The notes: generated from the letters alone by a model not told the origin. Numbered from the stretch's first letter, positions 1 through 8,176 are shown. The stretch is 64,000 bases of DNA from Microthrixaceae bacterium (GCA_023957995.1 JAMLGK010000007.1:1-64000); one strand, 5' to 3'. Program-made: numbers and translations.

Positions 1-59
1 TGCGTCCACGTTGGGCCGGCTGGTGGCTGCGAGCAGAGCGGCCGTAGGAGCAGAGGCGG

Positions 60-344
60 ATGGAACCGATGACGACAACTGATCCGAGTCCCCGCAGATA
101 CCGCTGCAACGCCTGTGGCAACCTGACCAGGTTCGATGTCACATCGACGGTCCGCACCCGCGCCTATCACCACTACGCGGTGTCGGGGGACCTGAGCATC
201 GAGGATGCCGAGGTGCTCGCCGAGGAGATCGAGGACGTCAGTTGCCGGTGGTGCGGCAACGGCTCCGCGGTGGTCGAACTCGAAGCTGGGGGCGAGGCGA
301 TCGACACCTCGGACCAGAGGCCTCCCGAACCAAGAGCGGACTGA
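60..344 (+). CDS. Small zinc-ribbon-like hypothetical protein
   Basis: A 94-residue protein with two CxxC pairs (CNAC near residue 17 and CRWC near residue 62) separated by a Tyr/His-containing segment and an acidic helix, the pattern of a small zinc ribbon. The function is not known; such ribbons bind nucleic acid or protein. The first ATG is at 60, but an ATG at 69 lies at a better distance from the GAGG at 53-56, so the true protein may start three residues later. It ends just before the NYN-domain gene, whose reading frame appears to open near this stop, so the two are probably co-transcribed. Confidence 0.6.
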   Translation: MEPMTTTDPSPRRYRCNACGNLTRFDVTSTVRTRAYHHYAVSGDLSIEDAEVLAEEIEDVSCRWCGNGSAVVELEAGGEAIDTSDQRPPEPRAD

Positions 345-387
345 CCCCATCGACGCACGTCTGGAACCCGTCAGCGACGCTCTCGAG

Positions 388-1659
388 GTGGCGTTCGCGG
401 TGGCACGGACCGACGCACGCGACCCACTCGCCGCAGAACCCCCTCGGATCCTGAGACCCATGCTCGGATTCGCGCACCTTCCCGAGCCAGCCCTCGAGCG
501 GGTCCGCGAGGCACTCGACGACGACGCCTTCAGGCTCCGGGTGGCCGAGAAGGTGGACACATCGGCCCTCTCGGAGGGATCGCGCCTGCTGTTGGAACGA
601 CCCGAGGGGTGGGCCGACGCGCTGGACGTGCTGATCGAGGAGTCGGTGGGCAACGCTGACAGCGAGACCCACTCGGAGCGGGTGGCGGAGCTGACCGCAC
701 GTGCCGAAGAGGCCGAGGCGGCTGTTGCCGGCCACGTTCGCCGGCATTCGGAGCTGTCCAGGCGTCTCGAGGAGGCTGAGGCGCAGCTGCAGGACCGCGA
801 GGGGTCGATCGCAGCGCTGCGCACCCGTGTCTCGGAGCTCGAAGCGGACCTGGAGGGTCGCCGGGCGGACCATGCCGAGACGATTCGTCAGCTCACCGAG
901 GCCAAGGGACTCGCGGAGCGCCGGCTCTCGGAACTCCGGGAGCTGCGTGCCAGCGCGGCGGAGCAGAAACACACGGTCGAGTCGCAGCAGACCCCCGGGG
1001 ACACGCAGCGGGGTGCACCCGAACGGGCGCGGCTCGCCGGGTCGCTCGCCGAAGCGGCCCGGACGGTGGGCGAACTGCGGACGCTCCTCGGTGACCTCGG
1101 ACAGGAGCTGGGAATCGATGTCGTCGAACCCACCGACGCCCCCCGGGGTTCCGGTCCGGGGGCGAGGAGACGAGCGACCGGGTCGCGGAGCGCGCCGGGA
1201 CCCGGCAGCCGCCGTCGGGCACCGGGTCCCGGTCGCGGTCTGGTGCTGGACTCGCCCGAAGGGCTGAGCGAGATGCTCAACCGAGCGGGTCTGCTGGTGC
1301 TCGTCGACGGATACAACGTCTCCATGGAGGGCTGGCCGGCACAGAACATCGCGGACCAGCGACGATCGCTGATATCCGTGCTGGGTCACCTCCAGACCCG
1401 TTCAGCAGCCGAGATACAGGTGGTGTTCGACGGTGCGTTCGCGGGAGAGCGTCCGGTGGTCGATGCGCCGCTTCCGGTGAGGGTCCACTTCACACAGGCC
1501 GGGCTCGAGGCCGACGATCGGTTGCTCGAGTTCGTGGAGTCGGCCGCCCCGGACCTCGGGATCCTGGTGGTCTCCTCGGACCGCCGGGTTCGCGACGGCG
1601 CCCGGGATCGCGGCGCCGGAGTGGTCTCCTCGCGGACACTCCTCGCCCTGAGGCGCTGA
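388..1659 (+). CDS. Coiled-coil protein with C-terminal NYN (YacP-like) nuclease domain
   Basis: The C-terminal ~150 residues form a PIN-like NYN domain of the YacP type. Acidic positions expected for metal-dependent RNA cleavage are visible in LVDGYNV, VVFDGAF, EADDRLLEF and VVSSDRRVRD. Before it lies a long Glu/Ala/Arg-rich coiled coil (roughly residues 90-210) and a Gly/Pro/Arg linker. A role in RNA processing is inferred from the family. The start is uncertain: the frame is open from 205, but 205-344 overlaps the preceding gene. The first ATG/GTG/TTG beyond that gene is GTG 388, while the codons from about 349 (including CTG 361) already read as family-like protein. The true start may therefore be non-standard and slightly upstream. 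Confidence 0.75.
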   Translation: MAFAVARTDARDPLAAEPPRILRPMLGFAHLPEPALERVREALDDDAFRLRVAEKVDTSALSEGSRLLLERPEGWADALDVLIEESVGNADSETHSERVAELTARAEEAEAAVAGHVRRHSELSRRLEEAEAQLQDREGSIAALRTRVSELEADLEGRRADHAETIRQLTEAKGLAERRLSELRELRASAAEQKHTVESQQTPGDTQRGAPERARLAGSLAEAARTVGELRTLLGDLGQELGIDVVEPTDAPRGSGPGARRRATGSRSAPGPGSRRRAPGPGRGLVLDSPEGLSEMLNRAGLLVLVDGYNVSMEGWPAQNIADQRRSLISVLGHLQTRSAAEIQVVFDGAFAGERPVVDAPLPVRVHFTQAGLEADDRLLEFVESAAPDLGILVVSSDRRVRDGARDRGAGVVSSRTLLALRR

Positions 1660-1712
1660 CCCGGTGCCGGTCGTGCGCGGAGTCGCCCGGCGGGCGTGTC
1701 TCAGCCCCTACG

Positions 1713-1718
1713 TAGCGT
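1713..1718 (+). promoter_or_regulatory. Leaderless-type -10 box TAGCGT
   Basis: TAGCGT ends exactly 6 nt before ATG 1725. That spacing would place the transcription start at or next to the start codon, giving a leaderless mRNA. No Shine-Dalgarno sequence is present. Confidence 0.5.
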
Positions 1719-1724
1719 GAACAC

Positions 1725-1982
1725 ATGGCCGCATCCCCTTCCAGCCTCTCCAGCCCGGAACCCTCCAACCCAAGCACGACCAGCTTCGGTTGCGATGACT
1801 GCACACGCCAGGCGAGCGAACACTGCTCGGACTGCGTCCTCACCTATCTGTGCTCGGACGACGGCGGTGCGGTGGTGGTGAGCCTGGACGAACTCCGACT
1901 GGTCAAGCGTCTCCAGGATGCGGGACTGGCCCCTCCGTTGCGTCACCGCACCGACGACCTTCCGGACCGCAACGTCGGTTGA
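1725..1982 (+). CDS. Small Cys-rich hypothetical protein
   Basis: An 85-residue protein with a Ser/Pro N-terminus and then the cluster CDDC-x7-CSDC-x5-C (residues ~23-43), suggesting one bound metal ion. An acidic stretch and a helix resembling 'LDELRLVKRLQDAGLAPPLRH' in style follow. I know of similar small proteins in actinobacteria but of no assigned role. The start is supported by the -10 box TAGCGT 6 nt upstream. It lies between the NYN gene and queG. Confidence 0.6.
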   Translation: MAASPSSLSSPEPSNPSTTSFGCDDCTRQASEHCSDCVLTYLCSDDGGAVVVSLDELRLVKRLQDAGLAPPLRHRTDDLPDRNVG

Positions 1983-2018
1983 CCCGGGCCGCACCGTGCG
2001 TCGGGGGCCCGGCGCGGT

Positions 2019-2024
2019 GAGAAT
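2019..2024 (+). promoter_or_regulatory. Possible leaderless -10 box GAGAAT
   Basis: GAGAAT keeps the two most conserved -10 positions (A second, T sixth) and sits 6 nt before the queG GTG at 2031, as at several other genes in the window. It is a weaker match than the TANNNT boxes. Confidence 0.3.
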
Positions 2025-2030
2025 GGCGGG

Positions 2031-3338
2031 GTGGCAGTCATCGGAGCACCGGCGGAGCACCCCTCGGCTCCGGAGACCGACGCTCTCCGCGGACGCGTGC
2101 TCGAAGCCCTGCGCGATGCGGGCGCAGTAGCCACGGGCATCGCCGGAGTGGATGTGCTCGACCGTGCCCGACGCACGATCGAGGGCCGACGGGATGTGGG
2201 CCTCCACGACCAGATGGCCTTCACGTTCCGGAACCCCGCTCGCTCGTCCGACCCGTGTCGGGCCCTGCCATCCGCGCGCAGCGCCGTCGTGGTGGCGGTC
2301 GCCTACGAATCCGAGCGCGGGCCGGCTCCCGGACCGCTGATGGCAGAGGTCGCCCGGTATGCCGCCTCGGACACCTACCAGGAGCTGCGGCGAACCCTCC
2401 GAGCGGGTGTCCAGGTGCTGCGCGATGCGGGTCATCGTGGGGTTGTCGTGGCCGATGACAATGCCCTGGTCGACCGGGCGATGGCGGAGCGGGCAGGGCT
2501 GGGTTGGACCGGGAAGAACACCAACCTGCTGGTCCCCGGCGTGGGTAGTTGGGTGGTGCTCGGCTCGATTCTCACCGATGTGGAGCTGGAACCCGCTCCC
2601 TTGGAGAACCGCAGCGAGATCACCCGTGGTTGCGGCGGTTGCACGCGCTGCCTGGAGGCCTGTCCCACCGACGCCCTGGTGGCGCCAGGGGTGATGGATG
2701 CATCCAGGTGCCTCTCCTGGCTGCTGCAGCGCACCGGTTCGTTCCCGCGGGAGTTCAGGGTCGCGCTGGGCGTGCGCATCTACGGCTGCGACGACTGCCA
2801 GGAGGTCTGCCCCCCATCCCGGCCGCCTCGTGGTTCCCGCGACGCCACCGCTCGGGTGGAGGCCCCTGGCGATGCGCATGCCGGTGATGCGCATGCCGGT
2901 GATGCGGATGCCGGTGGCGCGAACGCCGGTAGTGCGCCGGCGGGGGCCTATGTGGAGCTCTCCGACCTGCTCACCCTGGATGACGAGTCGCTGTTGGAGC
3001 GCTTCGGTGCCTGGTACATCCCGCGCCGGGATCCCAGGTACCTGCGGCGCAACGCACTCGTGGCTCTCGGCAACGCTGCCGCTGGTTCCCCGGCACCGGG
3101 CGGGACGGTCCGCGAACTCCTGCGCCGCTACCTCGCTGATGAGGATCCACTTCTGGTGCAACACGCGGCCTGGGCCGCCCGGCGGTCGGGGCAGGATCGG
3201 CTTCTGACCGAGGGGCCCTGGGCGACGCACCCCGAGGTCCTCGCCGAAGTGTCCCGAACCCATCCGACACTGGAGGAGACCTTGGTGGCTCCAGCGGTGG
3301 ACCGCGAGACTCCAGTGAATGGCCCGGGGCAGCGATGA
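2031..3338 (+). CDS. queG: Epoxyqueuosine reductase
   Basis: QueG reduces epoxyqueuosine to queuosine in tRNA wobble position 34, using cobalamin and two [4Fe-4S] clusters. Visible here: the family motif RAGLGWTGKN, first cluster ligands C201-x2-C204-x2-C207-x3-C211-P, and second cluster ligands C253-x2-C256-x3-C260-P. A HEAT-like C-terminal part (RRNALVALGN) fits the tRNA-binding region of QueG. The 435-residue length is somewhat above the usual ~380, partly because of a pentapeptide repeat (residues ~280-304) between the ferredoxin part and the HEAT part. The start is GTG 2031; there is no good Shine-Dalgarno. Its stop overlaps the next ATG (ATGA), so the downstream genes are probably translationally coupled. 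Confidence 0.92.
   Translation: MAVIGAPAEHPSAPETDALRGRVLEALRDAGAVATGIAGVDVLDRARRTIEGRRDVGLHDQMAFTFRNPARSSDPCRALPSARSAVVVAVAYESERGPAPGPLMAEVARYAASDTYQELRRTLRAGVQVLRDAGHRGVVVADDNALVDRAMAERAGLGWTGKNTNLLVPGVGSWVVLGSILTDVELEPAPLENRSEITRGCGGCTRCLEACPTDALVAPGVMDASRCLSWLLQRTGSFPREFRVALGVRIYGCDDCQEVCPPSRPPRGSRDATARVEAPGDAHAGDAHAGDADAGGANAGSAPAGAYVELSDLLTLDDESLLERFGAWYIPRRDPRYLRRNALVALGNAAAGSPAPGGTVRELLRRYLADEDPLLVQHAAWAARRSGQDRLLTEGPWATHPEVLAEVSRTHPTLEETLVAPAVDRETPVNGPGQR
2868..2942 (+). repeat. 15-nt tandem repeat inside queG
   Basis: Five in-frame 15-nt units encode GDAHA, GDAHA, GDADA, GGANA, GSAPA. The first three are nearly identical in DNA and the last two have diverged, which suggests recent slippage expansion. 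The repeat lies in the linker between the iron-sulfur domain and the HEAT-like domain. Confidence 0.85.
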
Positions 3339-3916
3339 GCGAAGGTGACACCGCTGGCCCGGAGGCCAACTCGGTGGCCGAGGCCCGGGCCGAGGCCCAG
3401 GCCCGGCGAGGCGCACTGCGCGCCGAACGCCAAGCGCGTATCGCCGAGGCGTTCCCCGGCGAACCCCCCGGGCGTGCCATCGCACATGCCAGTTGGGCGG
3501 CGACCGTCGCTCTGGGTGTGGTTTCGGTGCTGGCCCTCCTCGACGCAGACCGGTTCCTCACCATCTATTTCGTGGTCACCTTCACCCTTTTCGCCCTCGG
3601 GGCGCTCCTGCTGGCTGTGGACGTGGTGCTCGCGGCAGTTCGGAGCACCACCCACTCGATGGGAATCGGTGGCCTGTTCTTCCTGGCAGATGCCGCGCCG
3701 CGCCCGGTCCAGCTGTCGCTCAACGCGTCCCTGGCGGTCTCGTTGCTGGTGTCGGTGAGCGCGGCGGTGATCGGTCTGTCGACCCCCGAACTGGCCTTCG
3801 GCACCCTGGTGCCGACCCTTCAGCTGTCGCTCAGTGGCCTCTGGGGAGTGCGTCACGGCCTGTTCCCGGAGCGGAACCACGAGGCTGACGGGCATCGCGG
3901 GAGTGCATCGCGGTGA
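3335..3916 (+). CDS. Hypothetical membrane protein, four TM segments
   Basis: A 193-residue protein with an Ala/Glu/Arg-rich helical N-terminus (about 40 residues), then four hydrophobic segments near residues 45-66, 70-98, 124-148 and 150-170, and a short His-containing tail. I recognise no family motif. The ATG overlaps the queG stop (ATGA) and its own stop overlaps the GTG of the ArsA-like gene (GTGA), so it is the middle gene of a tightly coupled run. The context raises the possibility of a membrane partner for the ArsA-like ATPase, but nothing in the sequence proves this. Confidence 0.7.
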   Translation: MSEGDTAGPEANSVAEARAEAQARRGALRAERQARIAEAFPGEPPGRAIAHASWAATVALGVVSVLALLDADRFLTIYFVVTFTLFALGALLLAVDVVLAAVRSTTHSMGIGGLFFLADAAPRPVQLSLNASLAVSLLVSVSAAVIGLSTPELAFGTLVPTLQLSLSGLWGVRHGLFPERNHEADGHRGSASR

Positions 3917-5106
3917 CGAGGGTCATCCTGTTCACCGGCAAGGGTGGTGTCGGAAAGACGACCACCGCAGCAGCAACCGCACTGGAGCTCTCCAGACGTG
4001 GGCATCGGGTGGTAGTCACCTCTGCCGACCCCGCCCACTCCCTGGCCGATGTGCTCGACACGGAGCTGGGCAGTGATCCCCGTGAGGTGGCACCCGGCTG
4101 TCGGGCCCAACAGGTGGATGCACTGGACCGCATGGAGGCCTCCTGGGGGGAGGTCCGGACGTGGCTGGTGGACCTGCTCGGCTGGGCCGGGCTCTCCGCC
4201 ATGGAGGCCGAGGAGCTGGCCCTTCTACCCGGACTCGAAGAGTTGGTCTCGCTGATGGAGATCGAGTCACTTGCTGGCTCGGGCGAGTACGACGTGGTCG
4301 TCGTGGACTGTGCTCCGACCGCCGAGACGATCCGCCTGCTCTCCATGCCCGAGGTGCTCGACTGGTACATGCGCAAGGCATTCCCGGCCTCGCGCCGGCT
4401 CAGTCGTCTGGTGGGACCGGTGGTGAGCCGACTCAGCGACGTGCCGATGGCGTCGCCGGAGGTCTTCGACGCCCTGGAGAGATTCCACGAGAAGTTGGTG
4501 GCGGTGCGTGAGCTGCTCACCGACGACTCGGTGACCACCGCCCGTATCGTGGTGACACCCGAGAAGGTCGTCCTGGCCGAGGCCAGACGGAGCTACGCAT
4601 ACCTGTCGATGTTCGGCTACCACTGCGATGCAGTGGTCGTGAACCGTGTCATTCCCGACGGTGCCACCGGGGAGTTCATGGAGACCTGGCGGGATGCCCA
4701 GGCGCTCCAGATGGGCGAGATCCCGCGGTGGTTCGCACCCCTGAGCGTGTTGAGCTGCCCGCTCGAGGCGGGCGAGATCATCGGAAGGGATCCACTCGGC
4801 AGCAGGGGAGAGGCGCTCTGGGCAGGTGTCGACCCGTTGGCCGATCTGTCGCCTGGTGCGCCGGTGCAGGTGGAGTACCGGGGGAGTCAGCCGGTTCTGG
4901 TCCTGTCGCTGCCCCACGTCGAGCGTCAGGAGATCGACCTGGTCCACTCCCACGGCGAGGAGCTGTCGGTCGCGGTGGGGCCCTATCGCCGGAACCTCAT
5001 GTTGCCGGCGGGGTTGCGCGGCCGATCGGTGCGCCGGGCCGCAGTGCACGACGACGCATTGCGGATCGAGTTCGGCCCGTGCACGACCTCCGAGGCCGGG
5101 ACATGA
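3913..5106 (+). CDS. ArsA/Get3-family ATPase
   Basis: A 397-residue single-copy P-loop ATPase of the ArsA/GET3 group in the SIMIBI class. The deviant Walker A is GKGGVGKTT at residues 9-17. SADPAHSLADVL follows, then the switch segment VVDCAPTAETIRLL, equivalent to DTAPTGHTLR in ArsA/Get3. A C-terminal beta-rich region (PVLVLSLPHVER) matches the alpha-crystallin-like tail found in many bacterial ArsA homologues. I see no arsenic-binding cysteine set and no ars genes nearby, so arsenite export is unlikely. A targeting or assembly role like that of Get3 is only inference. The GTG start overlaps the previous stop. A small acidic helical protein follows after 7 nt. Confidence 0.85.
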   Translation: MTRVILFTGKGGVGKTTTAAATALELSRRGHRVVVTSADPAHSLADVLDTELGSDPREVAPGCRAQQVDALDRMEASWGEVRTWLVDLLGWAGLSAMEAEELALLPGLEELVSLMEIESLAGSGEYDVVVVDCAPTAETIRLLSMPEVLDWYMRKAFPASRRLSRLVGPVVSRLSDVPMASPEVFDALERFHEKLVAVRELLTDDSVTTARIVVTPEKVVLAEARRSYAYLSMFGYHCDAVVVNRVIPDGATGEFMETWRDAQALQMGEIPRWFAPLSVLSCPLEAGEIIGRDPLGSRGEALWAGVDPLADLSPGAPVQVEYRGSQPVLVLSLPHVERQEIDLVHSHGEELSVAVGPYRRNLMLPAGLRGRSVRRAAVHDDALRIEFGPCTTSEAGT

Positions 5107-5113
5107 TGGGGAG

Positions 5114-5449
5114 ATGAGTACGAGCTCCGCTGACGACCGATCGGACACCCCTGGCAGTGCTGTCGAGCGCGGAACCGAGCATCTCCAGACGGCGGGCCGG
5201 GAACTGATAGCGGCCGCCCGGGCCTTTCTCGACGTGGCAGAGGAGGCGATCGAGGACTCCGAGGTCGTCGAGGAAGCCGGGGCGATGATCCGGGACGTGG
5301 TGGCGCGTATGGGCGGATCGACCGACAGTGGCGACCGGGACGACGGTTCTGGATCGTCAGACCGGGACGGCTCGGGACCTGTTGGTGGGCGCGATGGCGA
5401 CAACGCAGGCGAGAGGGCGTCTCGCGTGCGTCGAATTGACGTGGAATAG
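5114..5449 (+). CDS. Small acidic helical hypothetical protein
   Basis: A 111-residue protein starting at ATG 5114, 7 nt after the ArsA-like stop, with GGGGAG upstream. Residues ~15-68 form an amphipathic helical region rich in Ala/Glu (AAARAFLDVAEEAIEDSEVV). The C-terminal half is a Gly/Asp/Ser-rich disordered tail ending in basic residues. No family is recognised. The spacing suggests co-expression with the ATPase. Confidence 0.6.
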   Translation: MSTSSADDRSDTPGSAVERGTEHLQTAGRELIAAARAFLDVAEEAIEDSEVVEEAGAMIRDVVARMGGSTDSGDRDDGSGSSDRDGSGPVGGRDGDNAGERASRVRRIDVE

Positions 5450-5515
5450 CGCGTCATTCACCGATCTCTTCGGCGCGCTCTACACTGGAATTCGGCGGGA
5501 TATTCGGAGGAGCGG

Positions 5516-7102
5516 TTGAGTACACACGAGCCGGATCTGGGCGAACAGGTCCTCAGGATCGTGACCTTGCGCGCACGGTCTGCCGGCGCGCCCCTCACAC
5601 AGCTCGCTCCCGGAGCGAACATCGTGGCCGGCGCCACCGCCGCCGATGTCGCCAGTCTGCGATCGGTGTTCGAGGCCTTCACTGGGTCGGGGGCGCCTGC
5701 GGTGGACGCCGTGGTCGAGATCGACGGCCAACGGAGCGAACTCGATGACACCCTTGCCGAACGCCTCGGGTCGGTGGGTGCAACACCACCTGTGGTCGAT
5801 CTGTCGGTAGGCAAGGCGCTCGATCAGACCTCTGGGGGATCGGCGCCACAGAGCCAGAACGCCACCAGGGTGGCCCAACTGCGGGGAGCTCGGGCAAAGC
5901 TCCACTCCGAGCTGGAACTGGTCAGGCGCGAGATCCACAGGGCCGAGGAGGCGATCGAGGCGAAGCGCTCAGGCGGTGGCGGTGTGGGCGAGGGATCATC
6001 CGATGGCCCACCCCACGGCGCACCCGATGATCCCGCAACCCATCCGGCTGACATCGCGGTCATGTGTGACCGGCTGAGGGAGCTCTCCCGCTCGGGTCCG
6101 GGTCGTGAGCTGCTGGAACTGGCCGAGAGCCTCGAGGAAGCGGGAGCCCGCCGGATCTACTCGATCCACCGGGAGGAGGCGCTGAACCAGCTGATGGCCG
6201 AGTGCACCGATGCGATCGAATCTGCCGAGCGGTTCCTGACCGCAGATCCCGCTCCTCCCGAGGGGATGGCACCGGCGCCGCCGGATCTGGACGAGATGCT
6301 CCGTGCCGGCGCTCGCCAGGCCCGCACCATCGCCCGACTCGACCTGTTGGTGGAACTGTCGGAGTTCTGGCGTGCCCGTCGCGCGGAGTTGGATGAGAAG
6401 GACCGACAGCTGTCGGTCCTTCTCGCCGAGGCGAACGAGATCCTCGCCGGGGCCGGCCGACCGCGGGTGGCGAGTGCGTCGCAGGCATCGGCGGTGTTGT
6501 GGGAGCTGGCCGACCTCGGAGCGGCCCCTGCCGAGAGCGCTGCGGTGGAGGAACTGACCGCGAACCTGCGGGCCTTCGTGGGTGCCGGATCGGAAGACCT
6601 GTCGGGCTTGGAGCTGGTCCAGAGGGCCGAATCGCGCCTCTCCGAAGGCGCGGCGACCGTCGAGTCCGAACCCGCAGTTCCGACTTCGGAGCTGGCCGGG
6701 GATGAGATCGACCGCCTCGAGCAATTGCGTTCCACCGAGACCCGTCTCAGCGATGAACTGCAGGTCCTCGGCGATGCGCTGGCGGCGCTGGAACGCGGCC
6801 AGGAGGTCATCGAGTCCAGCCGTTCGGAGCCGAACCCCTTCGCCGCAGAGGCAGGCGTGCCGGATGCCCAGGCCGCTTCCGGGGCTGTGGCGGATCGACT
6901 CAGATCTCTGGGATCGCTTCCGGGAATGACGCTACCGGTGCTGCTGATCGACACCGATGGTGGCGACGCGCCGGGCGGACCCGATCCGCGGTCGCTCCTC
7001 GGTGCGATCGGACCCGGGCAGGTGGTCTGGGTCACAGACCGCCCCGAGGTGCTGAATGCTGCGGCCGCGATGGGCGAGGACGTGCACCTCATCGGGGTCT
7101 GA
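5516..7102 (+). CDS. Coiled-coil protein resembling a degenerate SMC/RecN/YhaN-type ATPase
   Basis: A 528-residue protein. The N-terminus (VLRIVTLRARSAGAPLTQLA, then GANIVAGATAADVASLRSVF) has the strand order of the head of an SMC-like ATPase, where a Walker A GPNGSGKST would be expected. Here it reads GATAADVAS, so the key Lys and Ser/Thr are gone. A long Glu/Arg-rich helical middle (residues ~125-440) follows. The end, LPVLLIDTDGG, GPDPRSLLGAI, QVVWVTDRPEVL, mirrors the Walker B / D-loop / H-loop order, again without the catalytic Glu. The resemblance is by eye and needs a profile search. TTG start 5516 has GGAGG 5 nt upstream; TACACT at 5481-5486 is a possible -10. Confidence 0.65.
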   Translation: MSTHEPDLGEQVLRIVTLRARSAGAPLTQLAPGANIVAGATAADVASLRSVFEAFTGSGAPAVDAVVEIDGQRSELDDTLAERLGSVGATPPVVDLSVGKALDQTSGGSAPQSQNATRVAQLRGARAKLHSELELVRREIHRAEEAIEAKRSGGGGVGEGSSDGPPHGAPDDPATHPADIAVMCDRLRELSRSGPGRELLELAESLEEAGARRIYSIHREEALNQLMAECTDAIESAERFLTADPAPPEGMAPAPPDLDEMLRAGARQARTIARLDLLVELSEFWRARRAELDEKDRQLSVLLAEANEILAGAGRPRVASASQASAVLWELADLGAAPAESAAVEELTANLRAFVGAGSEDLSGLELVQRAESRLSEGAATVESEPAVPTSELAGDEIDRLEQLRSTETRLSDELQVLGDALAALERGQEVIESSRSEPNPFAAEAGVPDAQAASGAVADRLRSLGSLPGMTLPVLLIDTDGGDAPGGPDPRSLLGAIGPGQVVWVTDRPEVLNAAAAMGEDVHLIGV

Positions 7103-7115
7103 GCGAACCCGGCAT

Positions 7116-7121
7116 TAGGTT
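7116..7121 (+). promoter_or_regulatory. Leaderless-type -10 box TAGGTT
   Basis: TAGGTT ends 6 nt before GTG 7128 of the ROK kinase gene. There is no Shine-Dalgarno sequence, so the transcript would start at the start codon. Confidence 0.5.
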
Positions 7122-7127
7122 CTCAGG

Positions 7128-8129
7128 GTGCTCGCAGTAGGTATCGACGTGGGTGGGACCAAGGTCCTCGGGGTCCGGCTGGAACGAGTTGGGGGCCGGG
7201 TGCGGGTGGCCGAGCGGATCCACCTTCCGGTCGCCCGGGGCCATGCGGACTCGAGTGACGGGGTCGCGGCCCAGGTGGCCGATGTGGCCGCGGTGTTGTC
7301 GGTGGACACTCCGGGAATCCCGATCGGGGTCGGTCTGGCCGGCTTCGTGGGAACCGACGGAGTGGCGGCACGCTCTCCCAACGTCCCCCAGGTGGTGGGC
7401 GTCGATCTCGGTGCTGCGCTGCACGAGAGGCTGGGGGTTCGTCCCCTGGTCGACAATGATGCCAACTGCGTGGCCACTGCTGCGTTGGCGCTGCGGACCC
7501 CACGGGTGAGCGACCTGGTGGCGGTCACATTCGGTACCGGCATCGGTGGGGGGCTGGTGGCTGGGGGAGAGTTGCTGCGGGGCTCGAGGGGTTTCGCAGG
7601 CGAACCGGGGCACATGGTCGTCGTGCGGGACGGGATCCCGTGCGTGTGTGGCCAATCCGGTTGTTGGGAGCGCTACGCGTCGGGTGCACGGCTGTCCGAG
7701 TTGGCCACAGAGGCGTTCGCCGGCGGGCGGGTGGCGGGTCCGGACGCGGACCGATCCGGCAGGTCGATCGGTTCGAGATCCGCTCGGCCCGGAGAGTTGC
7801 TCGTCGAAGCGGCACGGGCCGGCGACGCCGGGGCACTCGAGGTGCTGGCGGAGTTCAGCGGCTGGTTGGCCGTCGGGTTGTCGAACCTGGTGAACCTGCT
7901 CGATCCCGAACTGCTCGTCATCGGCGGGGGACTCAGTTCCGCGTTGGACGTGCTCTCGGAGCCCCTGACCGGACACCTGGCATCCAACCCCACGATCAGT
8001 GATCGGGTGCCCCCGCTCGAGGCCGCCCCGATGGCCGAGGCCTCCGGGGCGGTGGGCGCTGCACTGATGGCGATGCGAGGTGCAGGAACGGATCCACGAC
8101 CGGACCCGACGGCACGACCGGGACAATGA
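7128..8129 (+). CDS. ROK-family sugar kinase, probable glucokinase
   Basis: A 333-residue ROK kinase, expected to phosphorylate glucose or a related sugar with ATP. It shows the phosphate-binding DVGGTK near residue 8 and the catalytic aspartate in LVDNDANC. The ROK zinc site is complete: GEPGHMVV followed by CVCGQSGCWERYASG, with one His and three Cys. GEPGH carries the sugar-contacting Glu and His typical of glucokinases. No DNA-binding HTH is present at the N-terminus, so this is an enzyme rather than a ROK repressor. A Pro/Asp/Arg tail of ~15 residues is unusual. Start GTG 7128 is set by the -10 box 6 nt upstream. Confidence 0.88.
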   Translation: MLAVGIDVGGTKVLGVRLERVGGRVRVAERIHLPVARGHADSSDGVAAQVADVAAVLSVDTPGIPIGVGLAGFVGTDGVAARSPNVPQVVGVDLGAALHERLGVRPLVDNDANCVATAALALRTPRVSDLVAVTFGTGIGGGLVAGGELLRGSRGFAGEPGHMVVVRDGIPCVCGQSGCWERYASGARLSELATEAFAGGRVAGPDADRSGRSIGSRSARPGELLVEAARAGDAGALEVLAEFSGWLAVGLSNLVNLLDPELLVIGGGLSSALDVLSEPLTGHLASNPTISDRVPPLEAAPMAEASGAVGAALMAMRGAGTDPRPDPTARPGQ

Positions 8130-8164
8130 GCGCAACCGGGTCCATCAGCGGGTATCCCACGGGT

Positions 8165-8170
8165 TAGCGT
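8165..8170 (+). promoter_or_regulatory. Leaderless-type -10 box TAGCGT
   Basis: TAGCGT ends 6 nt before ATG 8177 of the aminotransferase gene, the same sequence and spacing as at 1713. Confidence 0.5.
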
Positions 8171-8176
8171 TCCCAC

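Noticed and set aside
1701..3485. 594-codon minus-strand frame over queG
   Set aside because: Antisense shadow; queG has complete Fe-S motifs on the plus strand.
3913..5106. Arsenite efflux ATPase ArsA
   Set aside because: Fold is ArsA/Get3, but I see no arsenic-binding Cys set and no arsB/arsD/arsR nearby; kept only as a family call.
7128..8129. ROK transcriptional repressor (also for 23525-24472)
   Set aside because: Both lack an N-terminal HTH and start directly at the kinase phosphate loop.
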